Shown here: in pieces, positions 1-11,429 of the stretch
Layout: each line of letters starts with the position of its first letter
How positions within the stretch are numbered: position 1 is the first letter of the stretch
Source: Oscheius sp. JU75
Taxonomy: Eukaryota; Nematoda; Chromadorea; Rhabditida; Rhabditidae
DNA: 64,000 nucleotides
Assembly (NCBI GenBank): GCA_037178855.1
Contig: JASJZC010000003.1
Coordinates: forward strand, 558,001-622,000
Direction: 5' to 3'
Notes under the pieces: model-generated
Databases searched by the model: none
What the model was told of the DNA's origin: nothing
The model's input: only the letters and a program-made list of their open reading frames with translations
Program-made: the position numbers and the translations under genes

Positions 1-480
1 TTCTCCAAATATTTCCGCGAAATCTTTTTCAAACATTTTGTGCTAAGCTTTTTTGCCTACAATTTTTTGCAGTGCTATATGTGTGTGGATTAACCTAAAA
101 TAATGCGTAATCATACTATTAACGTATAACATTGAATGCGATTTGGAAGTCTTTAAGCTTTTTCAGATAAAAAAATAACACAAGCAACTCGAGTCTCACT
201 CGTAATAACTTTATCAGCCGAAAAAACATCTCTAAGTCTGCAAAAGGCAGGCTTAGAGATGTTTTTTGTTTTTCCAGTCTCGCAATTATTCAAAAGGAAC
301 ATATATAATCAGGACTCACCAAGGCATTGATATGTTTCTGAAGAAGGGTCTCTCCTCTTTCCTGTTCCATCAGTTGCTCATATATGTCCTTGGCAAACTG
401 AAGGTTCTCATGCATCTGGTTTTCATTATATCCCTCATTTTTTTTTGGCTTCTTTCATCTTCTTGGCGGTCTTGTACATA
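1..480. other. No gene seen; AT-rich flank
   Basis: AT-rich sequence without a convincing coding frame. A short inverted repeat of the type CATCTCTAAG / CTTAGAGATG lies near 226-262. The retroelement begins downstream. Confidence 0.5.
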
Positions 481-495
481 TTCTAAAGCATACAT

Positions 496-1680
496 AACCG
501 ACGCGGCGTGGGCTTCATTGTGGCACCACATCTCGTCTCCAACATCCATCGCTTCACACCAATCGACGACAGATGCTGCACACTGGAGCTGAGACGGCCG
601 AATTGGAATCTCCATCTCGTCATGTGCTATGCACCCACAGGAGATGCCGATGACGCCGTCTACGACCGTTTCCTGAGCAAGGTTCAAAGAGCTGCGTACA
701 ACCGGACTGGTGGATCCTTATGGAAACAGGGGCTGCCGGTCGGGGCCAATGGTGTGAGTAAGGGTCAGGGCACTGGAATCATGAGCCAAGTGAACTTTCC
801 CAGAAAACATCAGAGGTGTACAATAGTGCTCGGAGATTGGAATGCTTCCGTCGGACCGCGCCTCCACCCATTGGAGCCATCGATCGGAGCTTACGGCTAT
901 GGTAACCGAAACCGTCGAGGAGAACAACTCGTCTCCTTCTGTCAACAACACGGTTGGGACGTAGCCAACACCTTCAGTAAGCAGAAATCCGGAAGAAAAT
1001 GGACCTGGAGATCGCCCAATGGCACCACCTTCAAGGAATACGAACTGTTCCTCGTTCGAAGATTCAACACCGTGCGGAAAGTTCAAGTCATCAACCAGTT
1101 CAACTTCCGAAGCGACCACCGCCTTGTCCGTCTCATCGTCGATCTAGACGCCAAGTTCCCCAGACGTCGACAGAAGGCAATGCAGACAAAGATGAACTGG
1201 CCGCTTTTCTGACACGCTGTCTAGGAGAGAAGAGAAGCAATGGAGGATCCGAATCCGGCTAATCAGTACCAAGGCATACGTGAAGTTTTCGACGAAGCTC
1301 GGGCTGTTGCTGTTGAAAGGATCCCACGCGCAGAGAGACTCTCCGTTGGCACCAGGGACCTGTTCAATCAGCGACGAGTTCTACTGGCCAAGGATGACAT
1401 TCTGTCTCGTCTTCAGTGGGTCCAGACAAACAAGTCCCTCCGTGTGGCCATTGCTTCGGATATTGAGAAGAACCTCGAGACACGTTATCGTCAGACGCTC
1501 TCAACCAAGAGGAAATATCAACTCCTGTGATCGGACAGCTCCAGAAGAAGGACGGATCGCGAACTAACTGCCCCCAAGATGTGCGAGATCGAGTGAAGGA
1601 GTTCTTCGACGAGCTTTACCAACAAACGGTCAATGTGGCCCCGATGCCCCATCCCCCTCTTGAGGAAGTCCCGCCACAGA
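496..1680 (+). mobile_element. RTE-like non-LTR retrotransposon fragment: endonuclease domain and linker, no reverse transcriptase
   Basis: A mostly open + frame from about 496 to 1212 encodes an exonuclease-endonuclease-phosphatase fold of the RTE/CR1 type. Readable motifs are GFIVAPHLVSN near the start, CYAPTGDADD, LGDWNASVG near 830 and RSDHRLVRL near 1110. The position that normally holds an Ile-Asp pair before the downstream strand reads YELFLVRR, so the domain is probably inactive. About 30 residues between KVQRAA and the GDWNA motif look like an insertion relative to the family. Out-of-frame blocks at 1240-1530 and 1527-1680 read as the linker that normally precedes reverse transcriptase. 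No reverse transcriptase motifs follow before unrelated sequence begins near 1690. Seen: motifs and frame breaks. Known: the domain order of RTE elements. Inferred: a decayed 3'-truncated copy. Confidence 0.8.
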
Positions 1681-1940
1681 GAGACAGAGGCAGAATAAAT
1701 GAAACGGAGAACTAGAGACAGAGAGACAAGGAGGAAGAGAGAAGGTTAGACTAAGACATCCTCTTTTTACCAACTACTTTTCTAGCTTCTGGCCTTTTGA
1801 GCTTACAACTTCTTTCAACCACCCACTCTTTTCTAAACTAAAGAAGCGGCTATTGAAAATATTGATGACCAGTAGCGCCGTTGGCAGACGGCGGTCCCGG
1901 CTGGTCTACAGAAAAAGTAAGAGATAATGTTTAACATTTT

Positions 1941-4817
1941 TTATTCATTGATTCTCCGCCATGTTCTGACTTCCGGTAGAGGATCCCTAGCCAATGAGCT
2001 TGTCTGATACGAGTTCACAGAGTGCGGGGCGTTTATCGAAGGAATCGGAGAGTCTTCAACCCGGTTGACACCCAGAAATCTCAAAATGCTACGCCGGAAA
2101 TATGGGACAAAGTAGAGAAGGGCACAGCCTTGTACAACTGAGGGAACGTTATAGACTGGATAGGTCAGTGTAGAGGTTAGAGCAATAAGCACATCTGAGA
2201 GACGCGACAGTTTAGCGAAGACGTTGTTGACGCGAAGAAATAGATATATGAAGGAGACTGCAGCGTCGAGAGTCAGGAGCTGAAAAAATAGGTTGCTCGT
2301 GACCGCGGGAATGTTTTTTTGTACCACCGGCCTACCTTTTGGCTAGCCAGAGCTTAAAAACCAACTAGGGTATAAAGAAGAACCAGGGCACCCAAAACTC
2401 TGGAAACACCTCAACAGCAAGGTCAACACGGGAAATCTGCCTTCAGGTAGATCAAAACTTTTAAGCACTTTGCGATGTTCCGCTGGAGGTGTTGGGACAC
2501 ATGATGGGCTCGTTTGTCGACGACTACACGATCAACGTGGTGGACGTCGTTATTATGCCCCAGAGCGGGATCAGTAACACTGTCCATTTCGCCGACCCGG
2601 TCTACCAGACGAAGCATCTCGAGAAGCTGCAGTCGTCGACTGGTACCATTCGCTTCTCGGTTGGCTCCCCTTGGTCGATGTCTATGCATTTCTTCAAGAC
2701 TCTCCATTTCCGAGCTGTAGCCGTGGTAGTCGATCCAATTCAGTCGGTCAAGGGAAAAGTCATGCTCGAGGCGTTTCGCAGTATTTCGCAGATGCTTAGA
2801 TGACTCCCCGTCCGCGGTCGCTGATTCCGACTGGAGAAGCCAGACCGGGCACCTGCAATCTAGGCAGTCTGGAGAAGTCAGATCTGTCACGACCAAAAAT
2901 ACTACGCTCTCGTGGTCAAACAAGCTGTTGTCGAGGGAGTAGAAGATGCTCGGCTGGCTCAACAGGAAAGGCTGAACCGAGGACTTCAAGCCGACCTCTT
3001 GTCGCAACAATCTGAACAACATGGCGAGTATGGCCTAGATGACGACTCTGTTCACGCAGATGTTAAGAAGAAAGAGAAGAAAAACAAGAAGAACGAGCAG
3101 ATTGGTAAGTTTGGCAAACTGAATGCCAAGTATCGTCTCGAGGGCCTCACTCGTCGTCTCATGAAATCCAATATCCTCGACTAGAAAGTAGCTGCTGATC
3201 CCATGCCATCAATTGAAACAGATCAAGTACTACAACTTTGCCAAACATTACAAAGCTGAAATCTGTAATCTTAGGTTTGAAAAGTGAGGTAAAAGTTCGC
3301 ATGGTTTTAGTATTCAACTTCAGTTTTTCGCCTTGAAGATTTGCACTAACCGTTGAATGACATTTTGCAATGTTGTAGCTCTTGATGTGTTTTACAAAAG
3401 TGCAGAACATCGCTGAGCTTGAAAGTCTTTTGTTCAAACCGAAAATGTTGCCAGAAGTCGTATACTTCCAGTTCAACTAGCAAAGTCCCAGAAATTTTCC
3501 TTAGCCATACCAGAGGGTCATAAGCCCCATGCTAGTCAATAGGTCTACGAACCCACATTCAGAAATGCCCTGTGAATCTTTTTCGTCTGTGGACTCATGT
3601 TCCTGCAATACTTTCTAAGTTTCCATTCCATTAATATTCGTAGACTGGCGCATAGTAGGAATACAGCCACGGGAAAGTAGAAAGTTATGTGGAGGTAGAT
3701 TTTCTGAAATGGAATGGTTTCAGATTTTTTCTGGTCTTACATAAACCGAAGAGATCTTTAGTACGTAGGATGCATGTTTTTTAATCTCATTCTGAATGTA
3801 ACTATCCAGCTTTGGCGCCACTTCTTCGATTGGGACGTAGGACGAGAGTGAGGCGAACTAAAACAGTTAGTAGTTTTAAAAACTCTTACCAAACAAGGAG
3901 AAACAAACACTCCAATCAGAATGCAGCAGCCTACAGTAACCCTCTTCTTGACATTGATGTCATACAGAATAAGGGCCCGATAAATCATCATGAAGCCGAG
4001 AGTAATGGGACTGACAGAGTTGAAGAAGAAGGGTAGACTGTCCAGTGCGTGTACGAATCTGGGACCTAGGAGGCCACCAATACCATAGCTAACAAAAATT
4101 GGGTCCTCGATAATCCACATGTAGGAGTTTACCCTGGAAAACTGCTATCGTATTTCTATCATAGTTAAACTTGTTTTGTTTTAGTTTGATTACTAAAAAG
4201 TGGCAAATTAATTTAATGAGCTGTGATTTTTTGTCCTTACGCAAAAGGTTTAGGACCAGATTGATAATAAGTTATCTGGAACCTCACAACTAAGAGACCC
4301 TAAGACGGTACGGGTGATCTCTATAAGGCGAGATGGTATGGCACCAACTTGTAACCATTGCGCCATTGACGGAACTAGTTTCGAAACGGGCTGCGCATCC
4401 TATGTTTACAATTTGGTGCACAAATTGCCGGACTTCCGGATGTACGGTACTTTCGCACAGCACTGCTGTGAACACAAAAATTTACCATTTAATACTTTGC
4501 TGTCATCTCTTTTCCCAACCTCCCCCCACCCTGATCAAAGTTACAGAGCTCAAGCTTCCCCGAACTCACGTATTCAGCACGACCCATCCCACGGCACAAT
4601 TGAGCGCATGAATAGCGCAATCCAGGTCAATTAGGAAGGAGAAGGCACTCTTCTCTTTCTTGAACTTTATACTCAGAACCAGAGCCAATATATTGCTGCC
4701 AACTCCGGCCAGAAAGACAAAAGTCGAGATGACAGTTAGTACTGTCAGATTGTTCACCACGTAGGATATGAACGGAACGAAATTCTTGAGATTGGAAGTG
4801 TCGAATGTCTCGTTCAT
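1941..4817 (-). CDS. 7TM chemoreceptor-like GPCR, family A copy 1
   Basis: Exons on the minus strand are 4817-4570, 4133-3890, 3857-3741, 3703-3557 and 2279-1941, totalling 364 codons plus stop with consistent phases. The ATG at 4817 is preferred over the upstream in-frame start at 4961 because it matches where the paralogue at 5918-8063 begins. The product has several hydrophobic segments; landmarks are ILALVLSIKFKKEK after TM1, FMMIYRALILYD at the end of TM3, a stretch ending HRAFLN before the fourth intron, and VVQGCALLYFVPYFRR near the end. It is a likely chemosensory receptor of neurons, inferred from fold and family size. Paralogues lie at 5918-8063 and 20723-23232. Here the third exon of the paralogues is split by an extra intron (3704-3740). 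The last intron carries an antisense RPN11 retrocopy. I could not assign a named C. elegans sr family. Confidence 0.8.
2465..3183 (+). pseudogene. Processed pseudogene of proteasome lid deubiquitinase RPN11/PSMD14, antisense inside a receptor intron
   Basis: The + strand frame around 2489-2803 reads GSFVDDYTINVVDV, then MPQSG and AVAVVVDPIQSVKGKV, which are signature stretches of the 26S proteasome subunit RPN11 (JAMM/MPN metalloprotease). Downstream, in shifted frames with stops near 2938 and 2970, weaker matches to the RPN11 C-terminal half continue to about 3183. The stretch that should carry the JAMM zinc motif (HSHP and the following D) is deleted or frameshifted between about 2640 and 2710. 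No introns interrupt a region of about 0.7 kb, although neighbouring genes average an intron every 100-250 nt, so it looks reverse-transcribed. The 5' end is missing. It lies antisense in the last intron of the chemoreceptor at 1941-4817 and is not expected to make an active enzyme. Confidence 0.85.
3228..3412. repeat. Degenerate copy of the dispersed ATGTTCTGCAAAGTTGTAG hairpin family
   Basis: Contains CTACAACTTTGCCAAACAT near 3230 and, about 140 bases on, TTGCAATGTTGTAGCTC followed by TGCAGAACATCG. These match the arms of the cleaner copies at 26359 and 58931. It lies in the host receptor intron just past the RPN11 retrocopy. Confidence 0.5.
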
Positions 4818-4961
4818 GGTACGATATTCTAAATATGAATTTTTGTCGAAACCAGAAATAACGGGCAAGAGCAGAAGGTAAATATTCTGTTCTGCATCAT
4901 TGCAGGGGCTGGTAATTGAATGACGCGCAATCAGTGTCGACTTCTTGGCAAAGGTAATCAA

Positions 4962-5917
4962 AAGCGGAGCTATTATGAGCTACTTGCCCTTACTATATCA
5001 ATGGATGAAAGAACGCGAGTACACAGGTGATCTTCTGCAGTCTTGCGCAAGCGCGTGCTTCGATCTTCGGGAATATTTAACGGAGGGCAAGTGATATGTG
5101 ATGCCAAAGAGTCTAGACTGCTTACTTGTAGAGCAGGACCGTTCTCCCCAAAACTGATTCGAAGAGAATTTTTGTGAGCTCGATGCTCGCATCTAGAGCC
5201 TTTAAATCACTTTATGCAAGTTTCTATACTAAGTTATGACGATTTATTATCGTATTGTCCCATTTCTCGGTTATAAGACTGTAAGGCTAGTTAAAATCCT
5301 TTAAATTAATGTTTGAGAGAGTTGACCAGGCTTCTACTCGAAGCTAGCGATCTTTGCTCATCTTCAGCTCTCAGTCATCAGTTAGGTCTAATCAGATCAG
5401 GATCAGTGAAGCCAGAGTGGTAGTAAGATCGGAAAAACGATACAATCTGCCAACTTGGCTGAAAAGAAATGGGATTTGTCACAAATCCAGTTTGACCTGA
5501 CAGGCCCATGTCAGATGGTCCACACTGTAGGATAAACGCTTTTTGAATTAGCACTGTGTAGTCCTGTGGCAGTTGTAACCATCGTAATCATTTTTACCCT
5601 TGTTACTCAATAATGTCTTTCCTGAAAATTTTCTTCGCTTTACTTTAACTTGTGACATTGATCAGTGTTGGTCCCTCTATTTATTTCCTCTGCCGGGGGC
5701 ATTCTTTGAACCCGAACCAACTTCCGCACATTTTTTGTGCTCTTTCCCGTTCCCTAACCATATTACTGACTCCTACGACCACTCATTATGAGCAAAGTTT
5801 TGCCGTTTTGTACGCACTGCAACTGCTTTCTGCCACCTGTTTATTTATTTGACGAAACACGTATGTTGCAGGTGCTGTGTGGGGGCAACTTATCACTCAG
5901 ACAATCGAGTGAGGGGT
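4962..5917. other. Intergenic; nothing coding recognised
   Basis: Only short, unsupported open frames occur here. This is the upstream region of the receptor at 1941-4817 and the 3' flank of the receptor at 5918-8063. Confidence 0.5.
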
Positions 5918-8063
5918 TTACTTAACAATCACAGCAGCAGTATTGGATTGCATTGAGACGACTGGAGTCTCTTCTTCGAAGGGAGCACGGCCAATCCCGA
6001 CCAGTATGGCCTTTTTGAAAGACGGAACATAGTAAAGTAGGGCAAGTCCCTGCAAAACTCCAGCCAGACCAAATATTGGGTAGGACATCGTGGAGTAGAT
6101 GATAGTGAACTGCACGAAAGGATTCCATGTGATTTTAAACTCCGTGACCAACTTATCGCCATTGCGTACGAAAAAGTAAAGGAAAGCTACCAGGGTGTCG
6201 AAGGAGAGTAGCTAAAATTTGAGTGATGTTAATAATATACTTGGGCACCCGAATGTGGTGCAACGTTTTTCAAAATCTACCTTATACACTTCCTTGGCAT
6301 CCTTTTTGTACAACGCAGGCCCAAATTGAATCTCCAGCAAAAATGACGCCAAGGTTGCACCAGGTAGATTTTGAGAAAAACGCTTTCGAGCTCTCTGTAT
6401 ATTCCTTGGATGCATGTCTACCGCGGGCAAAAACGGCAAGGGTGCATAAGGAAGGTTTTGAGACGCTGCAACAGATCTTCGACTCGAGTGCCCAAGTAAA
6501 CCACGTTCTTTACTTACATTTAAAAAAGCAAAATGAGTTTTTTTGGTAGCCTTGGACATATGAGCACAGAATTTTCGCAGTCTGAACTCCATAAGTATTC
6601 TAAGAACGAAGACCAAGACAAATAGAATTGCCGTCAAATAGTTTGTTATTTCGTAGAAGACGAACTGTAGATCTGTCATGACGACCCCATAACCAGTCCG
6701 AGCTTCAGCCACTGCTCGGGTGTAGTTGTCCAAAAATGGCTTAACTTCATCTATGTTTCTGTAAGAGACGAAGGCGCAGACCTATTAGTTTTTGTTGAAC
6801 AGGTACAAAATTTCAACTGACCACACAGGGAGACATTGAAGTAAGACAAAACATCATAATGTAGATGACAGTTTCCTTCTTTAGTCTGTGCTCAAACAGA
6901 ACCAGGGCTCGGTAGATCATCATGAAAGATAGCATGAGCGGTGTAACACCATTGAGATAGAAGGGAATTCCGTCCAAGATGGCCAAAATGTGAGCGGGCA
7001 GAATGGATCCAAGACCATAGCTTATGAAGACCGTGTAATCCCAGTTAAAGGTCATGTTCTTCCTGAAGAAGGTGGTTAAATAACTAACGACAATGAACCA
7101 CAAATTTCACAGAACATAATTTTTTCATAGAGACATCCATGTTTTTTTACAGGTTTTCTTTGTTCTACAAAAGGAAAATACTACCGTTATCTATTCTTTT
7201 TCTTTGATGAACCGGGTTTTTAAGACACTGACATTTAGTAGGACTTTACGAAAGATAAAGGGTTCCCCCACAAAAAATAACGGGGATACGGTAGCAGTAA
7301 ATCTTTATGAACTATGCCGCCTTACGTCACACTATTATCACGTCTCTCACAATTAGTTACAGTACGCCGTACTCTTTCTGAGAACAATTGCAGCTGTTGT
7401 TTGCTGCGGGTCAGCTCAAGCTGCAAGTCACAAATAAATTTCTTAATAATTCTGCCCACGATACCCCTTTAAAGTGGTCACAGCGGAAACCGACAGATGT
7501 TTTTGTCGGCACGTCGTAAGTAAAAAGTGGGCAGAAGTTAAAACATTGGATTGTACAAACTAAAAATACAAATCGCCAGGTATTCATGACCCTGATTTTT
7601 CAGCTTGGAGTTGTTTTACAAAGTTGTAGAGCAGATCAAGAGCTTGTAGAAGGCGCCTTGGGAATTTTCTCAAGCATTTGTTGCTTAGTATGATGTAAGG
7701 CGCGCGCCGTGATAACGGGTGAGTTCCCTACGGTGAAGACTGGGAAGCTATTCGCGATTACGGTATATCGCATTTTCCTAATGTTTGTCCGAAATATGAT
7801 GAAACTCACGTGTTCAACAGAAAGAATCCAACCAGAATTCCGACAAGCTTCGTCACACAGTCTACTTCCAGGATCAGCATAAACTGCGTCTTTTCCTGGC
7901 GACTCTTCCTGCTCAAGACTAGAGCTAAACCATTGCTTCCAGTCGCAATAATCACGATCAGAGCTGACAGAATCTGCAGCATTAAGAGATTTTGATCCAC
8001 CGATACCAAAAAAGGTATCCAGTGGCCTGGTGGTGTTAATGGTAATGTTGTGTTGTTTTCCAT
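5918..8063 (-). CDS. 7TM chemoreceptor-like GPCR, family A copy 2
   Basis: Exons are 8063-7810, 7062-6822, 6781-6518 and 6211-5918, totalling 350 codons plus stop. The ATG at 8063 starts MENNTTLPLTPPG, an extracellular tail with an Asn-Thr sequon, followed by a first membrane helix. Landmarks shared with the copies at 1941-4817 and 20723-23232 are LALVLSRKSRQEK after TM1, FMMIYRALVLFE, RILMEFRLRKFC before the THFAFLN exon end, and LQGLALLYYVPSFKK near the C-terminus. Exon 3 is exactly 264 nt, as in the copy at 20723. Its acceptor at 6782-6783 is a weak TAATAG, chosen because it restores the phase and gives CAFVSYRN, which continues the alignment. The role, chemosensation at the neuronal membrane, is inferred. 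Confidence 0.82.
7605..7655. repeat. Possible degenerate hairpin-family copy inside intron 1
   Basis: TTTTACAAAGTTGTAGAGC followed about 10 bases later by GAGCTTGTAGAAGG resembles the dispersed hairpin unit, but only one arm is clear. Confidence 0.35.
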
Positions 8064-8336
8064 TCAGGCGACTGCAACAGGATGCAAAAGGGGGAAGAAG
8101 AGGGGCGTGGCCGACAGGGACTACAAAGCATGAGATCATTCCATCGGGGGGCAATTGAATTAGAAACATGCGGATAGAAACTCTTTTTCTTTGTCTTTTT
8201 GAGTCAATCAAGAAAATTAGCGGAAGTTGATTGAAATGGCTGCGCGGGACAAGCAAAATGCTTGCAACAACTTTGAGTCAGGGGAGGTAAAAAAAAACTT
8301 TTATACAAGCCTGTTTGGTTCATTCTTTTACTAGCC

Positions 8337-8862
8337 TCAGTTTGGATTTTCTTCCAGAGTATCACCATCTTCCGTCGTCGTCATCCCACCAATCTCCTCC
8401 AGGGCCATCGTGATCTTTCCGTCAGTTACAGTAATCAGTAACCTTAGAGCATCCTTTCCCTTCAGAAACTGTTTCTCCGTCGTTCTCTTCTTGGCTTGTT
8501 CTCTAGCCTCCAGACTCATGTTCGCAACCTTTTCTGTCTTCTCTGACTCTCCCAAGTCTAGTAGAATGCCTTCCGCAGATTTCGGTAACTGGGTTGAAAC
8601 TCGCGGTAATTGAGATGTATCGGATTCAAGTACAGCTTTTCCGGGACAGCATAGCTACAGTACTTTTCTTCATTCTTGTCAAATTCTGTCCAGTCGAGCT
8701 CGCAAATTCTCGGACAGCCCTTAATCATGTTGTTGACAGCCAGAGTGACGGATATGTATCGGTCGATTGCTTTTCTCGTGGCTCCTTGGAATTCTCGGCT
8801 CCTCCTTTAATTCTTGCCTGTACCGCTGGTTTGAATGATTTAGCCGTTTTTGTAAGAGGCAT
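8337..8862 (-). CDS. Unrecognised basic protein, gene structure unresolved or frameshifted
   Basis: Three coding-like blocks follow one another on the minus strand in different frames. The first starts at ATG 8862 with MPLTKTAKSFKP. The middle one contains CELDWTEFDKNEEKYC and REFQPSYRNLRK (about 8790-8570). The last runs to a stop at 8337 with KTEKVANMSLEAREQ and LLITVTDGKITMALEEI. I found no donor/acceptor pair that joins the middle and last blocks cleanly, so it is either an unusual intron arrangement or a decaying gene. The order (basic N-terminus, helical middle with a WxxF motif, short beta-like C-terminus) faintly recalls borealin/CSC-1, but that is a guess. A related YREFxPSYRxLR segment lies on the + strand at 9535-9573. 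Confidence 0.35.
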
Positions 8863-9394
8863 CTTCTTCACTACCATTTGGCGTTCCAGTCTTCACTTTA
8901 TTTTTTCCAGCCTTTGGTTTTCCTTTAACTGAATGGTAGTCAGCAAAGAAGGTAGGGACTCAGCCTGAAATCCATTGTTTAAGCAAGAACATCGTAGGAC
9001 GAATCCTGACGTAGTTGCAGACGTATTCCTTGCAATAATATGTCATTTGGAGGGTGAAAACATAGACAGTGTCAGGAGGAAACAGACCAAAGAAATCGAG
9101 CTTGTCTGGAAAAGTTCGTTAGGAATACTGTTAACCTCGACTGCGAAAGTCTTGTCATTTCAATCTTGTACTGACGCTTGTAGTAGGTCGTCCTATTCTG
9201 ACATACTCTGGCAGCTATTGGAAGAATTATGGGGAATAAGTATCGCTACAAACGTCCTCTTATGTGCTGTGAATTTTAATTTTTTTGTGTCCTACGTTTG
9301 CCGATACTTTTATACGATATGGCGTAACGTTTTTTTTTAAAGTTTTTGATGCATGAAAACTTTGCATAAACCAGAAAAAGTCTTGTAATTTTCA

Positions 9395-9727
9395 GCATTT
9401 GAGTGCTACCATGAGGACATCGTCGATTATCATCAGGAAAACTGCACGACTTTGATAGGAGCAGTTGAGTTCATTAGCAATGAACAAAATAGTGATCCAA
9501 AACAATACAGTACAGTTCAGTACATGTGTCTTTACTACCGAGAATTCCATCCCAGTTACCGAATTCTCAGACAGAAGGTCGTCTCTGGGAGAGTCAAGAC
9601 AGGTAGAAGGAGCCGAAAAAGTTTAGGAACAGAAGTCCTGAAGAGAGGCAGCAGGCAAGTAAGAAGGCAGCGTAGAGACAGGGACAGAGGGAGAAAGAGG
9701 TGCGACAAATCAAGTTTGGAGGCTTGA
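9395..9727 (+). CDS. Exon of an unrecognised gene sharing a YREFxPSYRxLR segment with its neighbour
   Basis: After a good acceptor (TTTTCAG ending at 9394) an open frame runs to a stop at 9725-9727. It contains CYHEDIVDYHQENC, then YYREFHPSYRILRQ, then a very basic tail rich in RR and GR pairs (about 9600-9700). The YREF segment matches the minus-strand block at 8570-8620 at both DNA and protein level, so the two stretches look like divergent inverted duplicates. No upstream exon could be fixed between 8975 and 9390. The basic tail overlaps an octamer-rich stretch and may be non-coding. Confidence 0.35.
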   Translation, partial: AFECYHEDIVDYHQENCTTLIGAVEFISNEQNSDPKQYSTVQYMCLYYREFHPSYRILRQKVVSGRVKTGRRSRKSLGTEVLKRGSRQVRRQRRDRDRGRKRCDKSSLEA

Positions 9728-9739
9728 CCACGACTGAAG

Positions 9740-11030
9740 AAGAACCGAACAACTGAAGAAGATAAGTAATAACAAGAAGCGAAAAACAAATTACTGGCTT
9801 GACAATGATCTCAGTCACAAATTCCAGTCATTTTTCCTCGAGTGTCCCAAAGCGCAGACTATTAGCTGCCATTGGTATCGCGCCTCGGTTAGCGGAAAGT
9901 CAAAGAAGGCTGGATGTGAAGCCGGTTCTCGCCTCCTAGTCCCCTTTGAGGTAGCTGCCAAAGCCACACCCTGAGTTTTTGTCATTTCAAGGAGGAGTGT
10001 TCCTCACTTGTATTCAGTCAAGTGAGACAAGGTTTCCTTGTATGAACTGTCGTCTCTCTGCCTCTCTGTCTTTCTGTCTCTCTCTTCCTTCCCTACACAC
10101 CCCAATTACCCCTCATTTCGTGTCTCTTGACAGTTTTTCCATGCCCCAAGGGCAATTCCCATAAATCATTCAAAACCCGAGATGTGCGCCGCCTCTAGGC
10201 GCATTGTCCTCTCCGTTTTCCTGTGCTAGTTATGTCCTCTTTTTGTAACCGTTCAAGAGACATCGTCTTAACGGTCATGATTAGCATGTAGGAGCAAGTT
10301 TTGGGAGAAAACTGGATGAGGAAGAAGAATTTGTCGCGGACGTTTGTCACTGGAATCGTCTGTCCCTCTCCAGTAAACACTCTGTTTATTGGTAGAACCG
10401 ACATCCTCTTCCTCTTTCAAAGAATCCCGCCCCCGTTCAATTTGCACGCATTTCACTCTTCCCCTCCCTGTAAGTGTGTATCCCGTCTTCTCAATGTCAT
10501 AGACACTCTCATCGTTTCCGCCCTCCGGGAGATCGAGGCGACCTTCCACTCATTTTAATGGGACACTGAACATACAGAGACATGAATCCACTTCCGTACA
10601 ATAATTGTCCAGGTTTCGTCACATCGTAATGAGACCGCCGTGGACTTTGAAGTTTTTGAAGAGAGACAGAGATAGAGAGACAGACAGAAAAAGACGCAGA
10701 GTCACAGAGACAGAGATACAAAGAGACAGAGAGATTCGTGACCAATCTCTCCGGCTGATCCCACTGACTTTCCCTCTCTCTCAATAGAAAGTAACCTGTT
10801 GATCGATTCAGTTGGCCGGAGGGGCTAACTGACCAGCTAGTTCGGAGAGGATCCGAACGCCGTCAGAAATAGTCCGACTTTAACGACAAGAGTCACACTA
10901 CGAGAGCGGCTATTATATTGTCATTCCAGCTAGCGCCTTTAAGCCTAATCGCTATTTCAGTTCTCATTCCGTAGCCTTTCTCTCATATCTACAGCCTCTT
11001 AGACGATAATTACAGTCACACCTGCCATCT
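9740..11030. other. Mostly non-coding, octamer repeats at 10655-10735
   Basis: Pyrimidine-rich DNA. A GAGACAGA-type run lies at about 10655-10735 and TCTCTGTC-type runs near 10050-10090. A minus-strand open frame at 10268-10549 has no splice or family support. Confidence 0.5.
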
Positions 11031-11038
11031 CCCGGTAT

Positions 11039-11422
11039 TTGAATGACAAAAGACTGCCCGCCTGTGAGGTCAACAGCCGGTCATCCATGTCCACATGCCA
11101 AAGCACCCCTAATTCTTTCCATACCGTCTCATTACCTGAAAGTCTCTTTCCCGAATCTACTGGTCAAGATAGCCCTTCGGCGCCGGCACCTAGCCTGCTA
11201 ACAAAGGACTTTCTTGACCTTGCACGCGAAATTACCCAGCGCCCTATGAATTGGGTACGAGAAATTGTGCCGAAAATTGACTGTCCCATCGCTATTGTGG
11301 TCTCGGCACTAAAGAAGAAGATCAAATGGAGCGTGCGGCTGTTTGAGAGTACGTGTCAGTATTGTCTTCAACTGGCTACTGCCTCGCGTGATAGCCTTCT
11401 TGGCGACACGAGATTAGCCTAA
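11039..11422 (+). CDS. Unrecognised ORF of 127 residues
   Basis: An uninterrupted frame runs from ATG 11039 to TAA 11422. The first half is Ser/Thr/Pro-rich and of low information. The second half looks more protein-like, with TKDFLDLAREITQRP, WVREIVPKID and SALKKKIKWSVRLF, which could form amphipathic helices. No introns, signal peptide or family motifs are visible and there is no clear promoter. It could be a chance ORF in GC-balanced DNA or an exon of a larger gene. Confidence 0.25.
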   Translation: MNDKRLPACEVNSRSSMSTCQSTPNSFHTVSLPESLFPESTGQDSPSAPAPSLLTKDFLDLAREITQRPMNWVREIVPKIDCPIAIVVSALKKKIKWSVRLFESTCQYCLQLATASRDSLLGDTRLA

Positions 11423-11429
11423 TGGTCAT

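Noticed and set aside
2423-3022. 199-residue minus-strand ORF
   Set aside because: It is the shadow of the RPN11 retrocopy on the other strand; its sequence is charged and shows no family features.
10268-10549. 93-residue minus-strand ORF starting MEGRLDLPEGG
   Set aside because: Looks somewhat protein-like, but no splice partners, no start context and no family could be found.
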